Shown here: positions 1 to 8,469 of the stretch, one piece after another
Position numbering within the stretch: the stretch's first letter is position 1
How the letters are laid out: every line of letters starts with the position of its first letter
Source of the DNA: Streptomyces sp. DG2A-72
GTDB taxonomy: Bacteria > Actinomycetota > Actinomycetes > Streptomycetales > Streptomycetaceae
Reading direction: 5' to 3'
Length of the DNA stretch: 64,000 nucleotides
NCBI RefSeq assembly: GCF_030499575.1
Contig: NZ_JASTLC010000003.1
Span: forward strand, 148,373 to 212,372
Program-made: the position numbers and the translations under genes
Notes under the pieces: model-generated
What the model saw: the letters and a program-made list of their open reading frames with translations, nothing else
Database searches by the model: none
Told to the model about the DNA's origin: nothing

Positions 1-700
1 GCGGCTGCCAGCGTGAGGGGTTGACCAGTTCGAAGGCGGTGTTCACGGGCCGGTAGCCGGTGTAGTCCGCGTAGGGGCGGGGGTTGTACCGGCGGCCGCC
101 CTCGGTGCCCAGCATGTTCATGCCGTCCCGCTTACGGGCCGCGATGACGCCCTTGCCGGCGAGGTTGCCGATGCCGACCGGACTGGTCGGGTTCTCCGAC
201 TCGTCGTCGGGGTTCAAGCCGAGCGTGGTCATCAGCTGCCGGATGGCCGGCACCCGCTCCGCCACCACGGCTTTGGCCACTTGGTACGTGGCGTGGATGA
301 GGGCGATGTTCATGTTCCGGTTGGTGGCGGACTCGCTGGAGGGGCGGCGGCCGACCCGGGTGTACACGCCGACCGCGGTCGGGTGGTAAGGCGCCACCGC
401 GTCGAACCACGCGATCGTCGTCAGGTGGTTGACCCAGAGGAACATGGTCACGTCCATCGGGGCGAACACGGCCGCTGCGGGCGACTGGCCGGCGTTCTCG
501 TCGCTGGGCTGGAAGAATTCGATGTAGTTGCCGGTGTCGAAGTCGAAGTCGACGGGCGCCGCCGCTGCGGTGGACGAGCCGGCGGCTGCCGTTGCGGTGG
601 AACCCACGGTGGCCAGCGCCGCGACCGAGGCGCCACCGATCAGCAGCGACCGGCGCTGCGGCGAAAAGCCGGGGACGGAAGAACGTCCGGACGTCGTCAT
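1..700 (-). CDS. Vanadium-dependent haloperoxidase, N-terminal part (cut by window edge)
   Basis: This is the first ~233 residues of a vanadium haloperoxidase; the C-terminal half, with the vanadate-binding residues, lies beyond the left edge. It is a paralogue of the complete enzyme at 8956-10512, sharing the start MTTSGRSS and the twin-arginine stretch PQRRSLLIGGAS. A hydrophobic, Ala-rich Tat-type signal follows to about residue 48. The motifs WFDAVAPYHPTAVG and SPVGIGNLAGK are also shared. In napyradiomycin and marinone pathways such enzymes chlorinate or oxidatively dearomatise prenylated naphthoquinones. The ATG at 698-700 follows an AAGGAG site. The gene has a ~490-base leader behind a promoter at 1191-1245 that is also present in front of the second copy. 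Whether this copy is catalytically complete cannot be seen here. Confidence 0.88.
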   Translation of the reverse strand, partial: MTTSGRSSVPGFSPQRRSLLIGGASVAALATVGSTATAAAGSSTAAAAPVDFDFDTGNYIEFFQPSDENAGQSPAAAVFAPMDVTMFLWVNHLTTIAWFDAVAPYHPTAVGVYTRVGRRPSSESATNRNMNIALIHATYQVAKAVVAERVPAIRQLMTTLGLNPDDESENPTSPVGIGNLAGKGVIAARKRDGMNMLGTEGGRRYNPRPYADYTGYRPVNTAFELVNPSRWQP

Positions 701-1190
701 GCGTTGTGTCCTTTTCTTCAAGAAGGAGAGGTCTACACGTCCAAGGCGAGGCCGCTGAGACGCGACCATGCCCTGGAGATCAAGCCGGGTCCCTTGCTGT
801 CCCGGGCACCCCTCACCACATCGAGACAAGCGACCCCGAAGCGGCTGAGAGCGCTGCGCCTTGCACCACACAGCGTTGATCAGGCCCGCTGCACACGGAC
901 CCCGGACCGACTAGCTCCCTGCGACGTACTGATCCACGGCGTTCTGCGCTCGTCCTGAACCGACCGGCGAACCGAAGCTCACCAGCCGGCCACTCGCTCC
1001 GCACCACTCGCAAGACAAACCACGCAATGAACGACCAGCACACAGCACCGCGGCCTCCACGGAGACGACGCTCCCCCTGCCGTCCACGATGCCCAGCGCC
1101 TCGACGTTCACGCGAACTCCCCCTGTCTCGTGCCCGAGCGGTCCGGTCATTCCGCGGGCGTCAACGGATGCCAGTCCGGCGGCCACAACA
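701..1190 (-). other. Conserved untranslated leader of haloperoxidase 1
   Basis: There is no credible gene in this stretch. It lies between the promoter at 1191-1245 and the start codon at 700, so it should be transcribed as a long 5' leader. Its counterpart at 10513-11011 is strongly similar, including a block with GATCAGGCCCGCTGCACACG. That similarity may reflect a recent duplication or a leader function. Confidence 0.5.
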
Positions 1191-1245
1191 CTAAAAACAG
1201 GACACCCGGTCTGTCAATACCAAACCGAACGCCCCGTATTTATCG
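1191..1245 (-). promoter_or_regulatory. Promoter with two ARE-like palindromes, haloperoxidase 1
   Basis: Read on the minus strand there is a TTGACA -35 box followed 17-18 bases on by TTAGTGT/TAGTGT. Two imperfect palindromes overlap it: AACAG...CTGT (1196-1214) and ATAC...GTAT (1217-1239, core AAACCG). They resemble autoregulatory elements bound by gamma-butyrolactone receptor proteins. The same arrangement recurs at 11012-11064 and 55978-56026. Confidence 0.7.
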
Positions 1246-1665
1246 CACCAGAAGCTGGAAGCATCACCGGCCACCGAGCACCAACGCCCCTTGCTCTCCA
1301 GCAAAGTTCAAGGGAGTCGGAAGACGTCCTGCACGCAACGAGAAGGGGACACCGGGGTGGCCGGGCAGGTACGGGACTGCCGGGTCAGGGGCGGCACTGT
1401 CCACCAGCGCCCGCTCGCATCGCCCGGCTTCACGACCCCGCCCTCACGGGCCTCGACCGGCCCCACGATGACGTCGCCCTCGGCGTCCTCGAGTACGAGT
1501 TCAGCGAGCGCTGATCCCGAACTCCTCGCACATTTCAGCCTGTTCAGGCGTGAGCGCGAGAGGGAACGGGCGACTGACAACACAGCGGACTCCGCCGCTG
1601 CGCGGCTCCGGTCCAAGGATGAGCAGGGCCCTGTCTGAAGGGGGCCTGGGCTCAAAGAGGATCGG
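1246..1665. other. Intergenic, nothing recognised
   Basis: About 420 bases lie between the haloperoxidase promoter and the 3' end of the sigma factor gene. Only overlapping GC-rich frames without homology are visible. Confidence 0.5.
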
Positions 1666-2400
1666 TCAGCGCTTTCCGTCATGAGGTGGTTGGCGAGCCG
1701 GATTCGTCACCAAATGGATCGCATGGATCCGTCCGTCGAAGATGTCGAGTGCCAACGCGTTGATGACCTTGCCGTTCCGGTCGCGGAAGATCACACCTGA
1801 CCGGCCGTTGACCTGGTGCTGTTCCAATGTGACGCCAATGTGGACCAGCGGTGGGATGATCGCGGCGAGTACCCGGGAGGCAGTCTCGGCGCCGACGATC
1901 TGCTTGGGCCAAGGCAGAGCCTCGCCACAGCCGCCGCCAACCGGAAAGATGCCGGCGGCGAGCCGGCGGCACGCCGCCTGCGAGCACCCCACGGTCGACG
2001 CCGTCTCCGGCCAGCCGAATCCGAACACCTCCCGCAGCACGAAGACCGCGCGTTCGATCGGGGACAGCCGCTCCAGCAGCAACAGGGCCGCCGTCGACAA
2101 CGAGTCGGCCAACTCCGCCGACCGCTCCGGATCCTCGTCGAGGCCACTCAGTAGCGGCCCGGGAAGCAACGGTCCGGCGTACCCCTCCCGCAGCCGGGCC
2201 GAGCGCAGCACGTCCGTGGAGATCCGGGTGACCACGGCGGCCAGGTAAGCCTTGAGCGAGGGGGGATACGTCGGGGAAGCCGCCCAGCACAGCCAGGCCT
2301 CACGGACCGCTTCCTCCGCCTCGCTCTCACTGCCCAGTATCCGGTAGGCGAGTGCGATCAGCAGCGGACGCAGCTCCTCGAACTCCTCGGCCCGGCTCAC
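1666..2400 (-). CDS. ECF sigma factor (SigJ/ECF41-like) with shortened C-terminal domain
   Basis: A 244-residue extracytoplasmic-function sigma factor. Region 2 (EELRPLLIALAYRILGSESEAEEAV) is at residues ~7-31 and region 4 (LSPIERAVFVLREVFGFGW) at ~118-136. The end (IFRDRNGKVINALALDIFDG) matches the SnoaL-like C-terminal domain of ECF41 proteins, which modulates the sigma factor in cis. The family is normally about 290 residues. Here the text jumps from the end of region 4 (CRRLAAG) to the middle of the SnoaL-like fold, so roughly 45-55 residues appear deleted in frame. The GTG start is preceded by AAGGAGG. Target promoters cannot be deduced, and it may not belong to the biosynthetic cluster. 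Confidence 0.82.
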   Translation of the reverse strand: MSRAEEFEELRPLLIALAYRILGSESEAEEAVREAWLCWAASPTYPPSLKAYLAAVVTRISTDVLRSARLREGYAGPLLPGPLLSGLDEDPERSAELADSLSTAALLLLERLSPIERAVFVLREVFGFGWPETASTVGCSQAACRRLAAGIFPVGGGCGEALPWPKQIVGAETASRVLAAIIPPLVHIGVTLEQHQVNGRSGVIFRDRNGKVINALALDIFDGRIHAIHLVTNPARQPPHDGKR

Positions 2401-2697
2401 ACCGGCTCCTCCTTGAAATCCCGGCGCCACAACGGACCACGCAGATCCCGCCGAACTCCCGCAGTCCCGCCGGCCACGGGGGCACCCGCATCGGCCGCTG
2501 CCCCCGCGCACACAACCAGACAACGGCAACCGCCCCCACGGTCCGCAAACGTCGACGCACCCGCCCGCCGTCGGGGGATGAGGGCGGGCGGGTGCGGACT
2601 GGGAGAGGAGACGCGCAGGCTCCACCCGGGGCAGGGGTGAGCCACAAGTCCCGTACGTGCCAGGGAACTTCGAGCCGTCCCGCAGTCGCGGTCCAGC

Positions 2698-3009
2698 TCA
2701 CACCGCCGCCCCGAGACTCCGCACGTCCTGCTGCTCGTGCTGGGCGGCGTACACCGCGAGGAAAACGGCCAGCCCCCGCACCCCGCCACCGCCCGGTCCC
2801 AGCCCGGTGACCGGGACACTCCGCCCAAAACCCGTCGACAGCGAGCCGTGCGTCCGCAGCGCGGCAGCGGCCAACTCGCCGGCCGGGCTGTGGCAGTGGC
2901 CTGGATCGGCGCAGGTCATGGCAACGGCCTCGGCCCAGGCCCCGGAGGCGGTCTCGGCGTTGCACACGGGCGGCTTCGGGTTCGGCACGGCGGGACTCCT
3001 CGGCTTCAT
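2698..3009 (-). CDS. Small conserved-in-window protein, copy 1
   Basis: A possible 103-residue protein of unknown function. Its C-terminal part (TGLGPGGGGVRGLAVFLAVY) and the preceding AAALRTHGSLSTGFG closely match a second, frameshifted copy at about 12667-12960. That supports the reading frame. The Gly-rich turn followed by a hydrophobic helix (LAVFLAVYAAQ) is the only recognisable property. The ATG at 3009 is the most plausible start; an upstream in-frame start at 3078 is possible. It sits between a DoxX-type gene and the sigma factor. I do not recognise the family. Confidence 0.4.
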   Translation of the reverse strand: MKPRSPAVPNPKPPVCNAETASGAWAEAVAMTCADPGHCHSPAGELAAAALRTHGSLSTGFGRSVPVTGLGPGGGGVRGLAVFLAVYAAQHEQQDVRSLGAAV

Positions 3010-3095
3010 CGCACGGTCGGCTCCGGTGATTTCCTGGTGCGGCAGTGGTGCATGCGGTGCAGTGTGCGGCAGTGCCACCTCACACCGGGGAATCG

Positions 3096-3122
3096 ATGAA
3101 TCGGTGAATCGGTGAATCGGTG
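3096..3122. repeat. Nine-base tandem repeat (TGAATCGGT x3)
   Basis: A short perfect microrepeat in the intergenic region upstream of the small ORF and downstream of the DoxX-type gene. No function can be inferred. Confidence 0.6.
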
Positions 3123-3292
3123 CTGAAAGGGATCGGCTGCGGACGGAAGAGATCAGCGCCGGTGTCTGACGGAGGCCCTGCGTCTGCGGGCCTGCTCGTC
3201 GGGGGCCAGGCGCTGCCGCGTCGAGACAACGGCGAAGGGCCGGTGGCCGTCCGCCGCGACGATCTGGTCGGGTTCACGGCGATCAGGTATGA

Positions 3293-3886
3293 CTATTTCT
3301 CCACCTGCCCCAAGTCCAGCTGGCGGCGCGCTTCGGCCCGGTGGACGGGCACCGGCTGAAGCTGCCGGCCGGCGGGCAAAATTCCGGTGGCGCGGGAAGC
3401 GGCCACCCCCAAGAGCGGGCTTTCCGGCGGAGAGGCCTTGCCGATCCGTGACTTCGAGTGTCCAATAACCACAAGCGCAGCCGCTATGAGCACCAGGTTC
3501 TTCAGAATGTACTGCCCCTCAACCGTGCCGATGGCATACCCCTTCCAGGTGTGTTCCGGGAAGATGAACAGCGGGGTGAATGTTCCCGCCATATGCCCGA
3601 GCAGCACCACGATTGTCGGCCTGAGCGCCTTTCCGCTTATGAGCAGTATCCCGATTATCGATTCCAGCCCGCCGGTCAGAAAGGAAGCGGCTCCTCCTCC
3701 GATGATTCCGAACGTCAGCCGCTCTACGGTCTCCTCGACCAATGATTCCGCTGGACTCATTCCCGGGAAAAGCTTAGGAGCTCCGAACCAAAGGAAGATA
3801 ACCCCTATGGAGATCCGCAATACAGCGACCCCGAATGAGGCGCCAAACCTCTCGAGAGAGCATACAATAATTCCATAGATGCGCAT
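3293..3886 (-). CDS. DoxX/YkgB-like small integral membrane protein
   Basis: A 197-residue membrane protein with about four hydrophobic helices. It starts with AVLRISIGVIFLWFGAPKLF, typical of the DoxX/YkgB (DUF417) group, and continues with LTGGLESIIGILLISGKALR. DoxX-type proteins are linked to quinone or redox chemistry at the membrane, but their reactions are poorly defined. The ATG at 3886 follows AGGAGG at good spacing. After residue ~160 the protein is hydrophilic and Arg-rich. It lies between prenyltransferase 1 and the sigma factor on the same strand, separated from the former by a long nested inverted repeat that probably ends transcription. Its role in the cluster is unknown. Confidence 0.75.
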   Translation of the reverse strand: MRIYGIIVCSLERFGASFGVAVLRISIGVIFLWFGAPKLFPGMSPAESLVEETVERLTFGIIGGGAASFLTGGLESIIGILLISGKALRPTIVVLLGHMAGTFTPLFIFPEHTWKGYAIGTVEGQYILKNLVLIAAALVVIGHSKSRIGKASPPESPLLGVAASRATGILPAGRQLQPVPVHRAEARRQLDLGQVEK

Positions 3887-4070
3887 ACACCAGGCCTCCT
3901 TTCGTGTGCATTCCGGCCAACGCCCATGGGCGTGATCTGAACTGTTCGGTCGAAGGTGTTGGATTTCTCGCCCGCAGGGCGGGTTCGCTCGCAGGTGCGT
4001 TATGCGGCGGAAGTCCCGCCCGCTTCTGGCTGCGGCAGGGAGCCGAAGTCGACGCGCGAGAAGTTGCGCC

Positions 4071-4187
4071 ACCGCGCTGGGGTACCCGCCGGCATCGGAC
4101 ACGCATGACGCGCCACGCGCCAGAGGGCGCGTGGCGCGTCATGCCGTGCGCCCTGTCTGGTGGTGCCGGCGGGTGCCCCAGCGCGGT
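4071..4187. repeat. Nested long inverted repeat / strong hairpin
   Basis: The outer arms 4071-4094 and 4164-4187 pair at 23 of 24 positions. The inner arms 4104-4121 and 4126-4143 are a perfect 18-base inverted repeat around AGAG. The structure lies directly downstream of prenyltransferase 1 (stop at 4203). It is most simply a rho-independent-like terminator, although a mobile hairpin element is not excluded. Confidence 0.75.
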
Positions 4188-4202
4188 GCTGCGGCTGTGC
4201 TC

Positions 4203-5132
4203 TCAGGGACTGGCGGGCGACACGCCAGCCACGCCGGGATCGGATGCGAGCAGGAAATGCTGCACCCCGGGTTGCCACTGATAGTACGACTGCAGTTTGT
4301 GGTACTCACCGTTCGGCGACGCCGTAATGGCATAGACGAACTGACGGTCGGCAGTGCTGTACGGGGCTTTTTCCACGAACTGCTTGATTTCTGGTTCGAT
4401 CTGAACGGGGAGTGTCATCGGATCCGTCGTCATGGCGGCGTACGTGATCCGTTCGATCCTCGGGGAATCCCAGCTCAGAGTGGTGTAGATTCCGAACCCC
4501 TGCCCACCGAGCTTCAGCATCCGCTCGCTCGGGTCCGGCATTCCGAGCTCGCGGAGAATCGACTGCATCCCCTCCGGCTCGAAGCATTCAGCAGGTATCC
4601 TGCCGAAGTACAAATTCACCGATCGGTGCGAGTAGTCAATCCCGATCAGGGTGACTATGTCGGCCAGGCCGTGCCTCGTGAAGAAGTCGAGGTTATCGGA
4701 CAGGCTGCGCGGCATCGACGGAAGGCCGGCAAGCTCTGACAGCGACTGAACGTCACCCGTAGGGAAGAAGGACCAAGTCTTCTTGAATCCGCCGACGACA
4801 CCGAAGTCAATACCGCAACTGCCGATGGGGAAGTTCCGATGGATTTCTCCCAGTAGGGACCCTACGGGGTGGTCCGTCTCCGCAGTGAGACCGTTCGCCA
4901 GTGCGACCGCATACGGGTCAAGCTCCTTGGGGAGCATCGTGAAGCGGCACTCAAAATCTCCTGCATTGCGTGCGCCAGTCGCCACCCTGAAAGCAATCAC
5001 GGACTGCGCGAGCATATCCCCGTACGCGGTCATGATGGGCCAGACCTTGTCACTCGAGCAGGTTATGTTCGCCAATCGAGCCGATTCCTCGATGACCGAG
5101 TAAAGGTCTGCCAACTCGGCGGATTCCGACAT
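4203..5132 (-). CDS. ABBA-fold aromatic prenyltransferase 1 (NphB/Fur7 type)
   Basis: A 309-residue soluble aromatic prenyltransferase of the CloQ/NphB superfamily, which transfers a geranyl or farnesyl group to an electron-rich ring. Family features are the N-terminal LADLYSVIEESARLANITCS, the phosphate-binding GGFKKTWSFFP, LAGLPSMPRSLSDN, VNLYFGR and the C-terminal EYHKLQSYYQW. It is a clear paralogue of the proteins at 11453-12376 and 14355-15269 and is closer to the latter. The ATG at 5132 follows GAGGACG. In this context the substrate is predicted to be a flaviolin- or THN-derived naphthoquinone. A conserved promoter module lies ~830 bases upstream (5963-6056). Prenyl length and site of attachment cannot be read from sequence. 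Confidence 0.92.
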   Translation of the reverse strand: MSESAELADLYSVIEESARLANITCSSDKVWPIMTAYGDMLAQSVIAFRVATGARNAGDFECRFTMLPKELDPYAVALANGLTAETDHPVGSLLGEIHRNFPIGSCGIDFGVVGGFKKTWSFFPTGDVQSLSELAGLPSMPRSLSDNLDFFTRHGLADIVTLIGIDYSHRSVNLYFGRIPAECFEPEGMQSILRELGMPDPSERMLKLGGQGFGIYTTLSWDSPRIERITYAAMTTDPMTLPVQIEPEIKQFVEKAPYSTADRQFVYAITASPNGEYHKLQSYYQWQPGVQHFLLASDPGVAGVSPASP

Positions 5133-5962
5133 TCGTCCTCCACTATCGATCCGACGCCTGTTTTTGAATTGTGTTCTCTCGAACCGAGGCCGATTCCTGC
5201 CGCCGCGCGGACCGGCTGTTTCGCTTCCGATTCCGGCCCGACCGCAGGTGACAGCCCACATCGTCGAGCACCCGAGCCGTGCCAACGCGCCCCCCGGCCT
5301 CCGGAGGCCGGGGGGCGCGGATGAGGCCTGTACACGCGCCGAATGCGCGTGGCGGCGCTGCCTGCGGGTGGCCTTGCGCGGGCGCAGTTGGTATCTGGCG
5401 GCCTTCGCCGGTGTCCTGGTCCGCTGCGACTGCACCCGCCTCGACCGGGTAGGGCACACCGGGTGCGCTCACCTCCTGCGCGAGGTGCGCAGTGTCCATG
5501 GGAGCGACGGGCGGTTGGCCGGCCACCGTGGACAACCTCACTGCCGTGGCCCGTTTCGCCATGGATGGCTCGGCGCCGCTTGCGCCCTGCGGGGAGGTCA
5601 ACCTCGGCGGACAGCACCTCGAACAGCCCCGCGGAGCGTGGCCGGCGCCCCGCCGAGGTCCGGCAATGCGCCTGCGGGCGGCTGCCGGCGTACCTTCCGG
5701 GGGCTGATCGACTTCGCTGCCGTCCGGTCCCCGTCCCGCTGCCGTCGGCGAGCGGCGCCTGGACGAACCCGATGTACGGGAAGGGTTCTTCACCAGTTCC
5801 CGCTCATGGCACGACCGAGCGGGACAGTGCCGCATGCCGCGGCTCCCGGGCCGTCTGGTGAAGACGCCACCGCACGAGGATGTTGAACGAGGAAGAGAAT
5901 CTGTGCCGTATGTGGCACGGCTTCGGTCTCGCCGGTACAGGCCGGCGGCTATGGGCTCAATC
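5133..5962. other. Long intergenic region upstream of prenyltransferase 1
   Basis: No gene is recognised in these ~830 bases. Several overlapping GC-rich frames are open but none resembles a family. The stretch contains a 34-base perfect palindrome (5286-5319). It lies between a promoter module and prenyltransferase 1, so it is either a long leader or the remnant of a lost gene. Confidence 0.45.
5286..5319. repeat. 34-base perfect palindrome
   Basis: The sequence reads identically on both strands, with arms of CGCGCCCCCCGGCCTCC. It can form an extremely stable hairpin without loop, or a cruciform. It lies 150 bases upstream of prenyltransferase 1. It could attenuate or terminate transcription coming from the 5963-6056 module. 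Confidence 0.75.
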
Positions 5963-6056
5963 CATGCCGCACAGAATTTGGGCAGGGAGAACTTGCTGAA
6001 ATAGTGACATGGGTGGCGCCTCCACGCCAAGAGCCCCTCAAAGTGACCTGGGTCAC
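5963..6056 (-). promoter_or_regulatory. Conserved biosynthetic promoter module 1
   Basis: On the minus strand there is a GTGACC..GGTCAC palindrome (6043-6056), a TTGGCG box (6025-6030), an 18-base spacer, a CACTAT box (6001-6006) and then a degenerate CTGCCC...GGGCAG-type palindrome (5963-5987). The same order and spacing recur upstream of the type III PKS and of the mevalonate operon. Here it points toward prenyltransferase 1. Confidence 0.65.
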
Positions 6057-6180
6057 TCGACAAGCTCAAGCGTGGAGGCGCCGGATACCGACTCCGCCGG
6101 ACCATGCCGGTTCAGCAAGTCCTCTGCGGGACGTGTCAGCGCGCAGTGCAGTCGGCCTTGCGGTCCCGGCCCGGACACTG

Positions 6181-6864
6181 TCACAGCGTCATGCCGCGCT
6201 CCAGCACCGCCAGTGCCCGTTCGACGGTCTCCAGCAGGTCTCCCTCCTGGCCCCGATTGACCCAGTCCAGCATCACTTGGGCGAGTGCGCCGACCATCGC
6301 GCCGACCACAACCCTGAGTTCCAGGTCATCCTCCGACCGCCCGGTCCGCTCCGACAGCGCCCGGCAAAGACGATCGACGTTGTGGTCCATGCCCTCGTGC
6401 ATCTGCGCCCGCAGCGCCGGAACCTGGCCGATGAGCTGCAGCCGCCGCAGCAGCAGCTCATCGGTGATTTCCTGGGACAGCATGCGCATCGAGCCGATGA
6501 TCGCCTCCCGCAGGGAGACAATGGGCGGCTCCGCCGCCGGGCGCTCGCGAAGGACCTGGTCCAGCTCCAGGGCGTCGGCCATGAGGACGATGTCCTCCTT
6601 GGTGGCGAAGTACCGGAAGACGGTACTCGGGGAGACCTCCGCGCCCTCCGCGATCTGCTCGACGGTGGTGCTGTCGTAGCCCTGCTCCGCGATAAGCCGG
6701 TAGGCCGACTCACGGATGGCCTGGCGCGTGCGCACCTTCTTGCGTTCGCGCAGGCTGAGGCCGGCCCCGTTGGCTGCGGCTCCCCGCCCCTGGCCGGGGG
6801 CGGGATTCTTCGGGGACCGGGCGGCGCGGCGAGTCGCTGGGGAGGACATGGGCGTCATTGTCAT
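6181..6864 (-). CDS. TetR-family repressor of the adjacent DHA2 exporter
   Basis: A 227-residue TetR regulator. The helix-turn-helix domain spans roughly residues 38-85 (RTRQAIRESAYRLIAEQGYD, then TVEQIAEGAEVSPSTVFRYF). A divergent helical ligand-binding domain follows. The ATG at 6864 overlaps the stop of the exporter gene by four bases (ATGA), so the two are co-translated and the repressor is made whenever the pump is. The paired palindromes at 8428-8466 in front of the operon are the likely operators. The ligand is probably the cluster product or an intermediate, as is usual for such repressor-pump pairs. Confidence 0.9.
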   Translation of the reverse strand: MTMTPMSSPATRRAARSPKNPAPGQGRGAAANGAGLSLRERKKVRTRQAIRESAYRLIAEQGYDSTTVEQIAEGAEVSPSTVFRYFATKEDIVLMADALELDQVLRERPAAEPPIVSLREAIIGSMRMLSQEITDELLLRRLQLIGQVPALRAQMHEGMDHNVDRLCRALSERTGRSEDDLELRVVVGAMVGALAQVMLDWVNRGQEGDLLETVERALAVLERGMTL

Positions 6865-8408
6865 CCACTGCTGTCCGCGGGGGCCAACTCCGCGGCGGCT
6901 TGCGTCTCGTCCTCCTTCTTCTTCTGCGGCTGCTTGTTGTGTTCCGGGAGCCGGACCGCGACGAGCACGGCGATCAGCAGCGCTGCGATGCCGCAGATGA
7001 GCAGCACCGTGTTCATCCCGGAGACGTAGGCCTCGTTCGCCGACTGTGTCAGTTGGGGCAGGCTCAGCTGGTCGGCGACACCGTGCGCGGCGACCACGGA
7101 CTCTTCGGCCCGGTCGGCGGCCGCCGCGGGCAGCTGGTCGGTGTCGATCCGGTCGATGAACCTGGTGCTCAGCACGCTGCCGAGGACCGCGACACCGATG
7201 GCACCGCCGACCTGGCGCAGGGTGGAGAGCAGCCCGGTGCCGCTGCCCGCACGGTCCTGGGGCAGCGCGCCGATCGCGCCGTCCATGGCCGGCACCATCG
7301 CGAAGCCGAAGCCGAAGCCGGTGATGGTGAGCCACAGGGCGGTGTAGCCGTAGCCGTCGGACACTTCGGTGCGGCTGCCGAGCAGCATGGCGACGGCGAA
7401 CAGCACCATGCCCAGGGTGATCAGGGGCCGGGAGCCGAACCGCTCCATCAGCTTCGGCGCCTTCTTCCCGACCACGATCAGCCCGATCATCAGCGGGGCG
7501 ATCCGCAGCCCGGTGCCGAACGGGTCATTGCCCATCACCGCCTGCAGGTACTGCGGCGTCACGAACAGCAGGCCGGTGACCACGAGGGTGGCCAGGACGG
7601 CCACGAGCGTGTTCCAGCCGAAGGCGCGGTCGCCCAGCAGACCAAGGTCGAGCATCGGGCGCTCGGCCCGACGCTCGCGCAGCACCAGCCCGACGAGGAG
7701 CACCACGGAGCCGATCAGCGTCGCCACGACCAGCGAGTCGCCCCAGCCCCGGGAGGGTGCCTCGATGACGCCGAACACCAGCGCGCCGAGGCCGAGGACG
7801 CCGAGCGCCGTGCTGAACACGTCGACGCGCGGGGCCGACGGATCCCGGGTGTCGGGGATCAGCATGCAGACCGCGATACCGATGGCGACCAGCGGGATGT
7901 TGAGCACGAAGATCGAGCCCCACCAGAAGTTGTCGAGCAGCCAGCCGCCCAGCAGCGGACCGAGCGGCATGCCGATCGACGCCCCCGCCGTGACCGCGCC
8001 GATCGCCTTCGTCCGCTCCGCGCCTTCAAAGAGCGAGGGAATGACGGCGAGCGAGAGCGGCATGATCAGCGCACCGCCGGCGCCCATCACCGCACGGGCC
8101 GCGATGACCATGGCCGAGCTGTCGGCGAACACGCCCATGCAACTGCCGATCATGAAGATCACCAGTCCGGTGACCAGCAGCTTGCGTCGGCCGAAACGGT
8201 CGCCTAACAGTCCCGCGGGAAGCATGCAGGCGGCAAAGACGACCGCGTACGAATCCACGATCCACTGCAGTTCACCCGTGCTCGCCCCGAGGTCCGCCGC
8301 CATCGTCGGCAGCGCGACGTTCATGATCGTCAGATCGAACCCCAGTACGAGCACGCTGACGACAATGCCGACGAGGGCCCACCGCTTCGCCTTCTGCGAA
8401 TCCAACAT
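6861..8408 (-). CDS. DHA2-family (14-TM) MFS drug exporter
   Basis: A 515-residue proton-driven multidrug exporter of the EmrB/QacA type. It begins with the characteristic helix VLVLGFDLTIMNVALPTMAA and has the motif A-like loop GLLGDRFGRRKLLV. Motif C is at ASIGMPLGPLLGGWL. The length fits the 14-helix subfamily. It ends in a Lys/Glu-rich cytosolic tail. The start at 8408 lies directly behind GGAGGGG; a GTG one codon upstream is an alternative. It is the first gene of a two-gene operon with the TetR repressor. It probably exports the meroterpenoid, giving self-protection. Confidence 0.92.
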   Translation of the reverse strand: MLDSQKAKRWALVGIVVSVLVLGFDLTIMNVALPTMAADLGASTGELQWIVDSYAVVFAACMLPAGLLGDRFGRRKLLVTGLVIFMIGSCMGVFADSSAMVIAARAVMGAGGALIMPLSLAVIPSLFEGAERTKAIGAVTAGASIGMPLGPLLGGWLLDNFWWGSIFVLNIPLVAIGIAVCMLIPDTRDPSAPRVDVFSTALGVLGLGALVFGVIEAPSRGWGDSLVVATLIGSVVLLVGLVLRERRAERPMLDLGLLGDRAFGWNTLVAVLATLVVTGLLFVTPQYLQAVMGNDPFGTGLRIAPLMIGLIVVGKKAPKLMERFGSRPLITLGMVLFAVAMLLGSRTEVSDGYGYTALWLTITGFGFGFAMVPAMDGAIGALPQDRAGSGTGLLSTLRQVGGAIGVAVLGSVLSTRFIDRIDTDQLPAAAADRAEESVVAAHGVADQLSLPQLTQSANEAYVSGMNTVLLICGIAALLIAVLVAVRLPEHNKQPQKKKEDETQAAAELAPADSSG

Positions 8409-8427
8409 CACCCCTCCAATGAGAGTG

Positions 8428-8466
8428 CTCTATCTTTAGAGAGTCGCCTATTTTTAGATAGGCGAC
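8428..8466 (-). promoter_or_regulatory. Paired TetR operators in front of the exporter operon
   Basis: Two adjacent inverted repeats precede the exporter: CTCTATCTTTAGAG (8428-8441) and the longer GTCGCCTAT-N6-ATAGGCGAC (8443-8466, perfect 9-base arms). Their position 20-58 bases upstream of the start codon fits autorepression by the regulator at 6181-6864. Confidence 0.75.
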
Positions 8467-8469
8467 AAT

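Larger units (their letters stand above)
1..1246. repeat. Long duplicated segment, copy 1 (pairs with 9822-11064)
   Basis: This block covers the haloperoxidase N-terminal half, its ~490-base leader and its promoter/operator. It aligns with 9822-11064 at a nearly constant offset (about 9812-9821 bases). The non-coding leader is conserved as clearly as the coding part, for example around 860-1020 versus 10680-10850. Confidence 0.8.

Noticed and set aside
813..1043. Small minus-strand ORF in the haloperoxidase leader, with a similar ORF near 10730
   Set aside because: Similarity follows from the segment duplication; neither has a ribosome binding site or a coding signature.
5143..6105. Possible gene on the minus strand upstream of prenyltransferase 1
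   Set aside because: No domain, no consistent codon bias and it spans the palindrome and promoter module; treated as non-coding.
6858..8207. Long plus-strand frame opposite the DHA2 exporter
   Set aside because: Very rich in Arg, Asp, Gln and His, as expected from the complement of hydrophobic codons; no start signal or homology.
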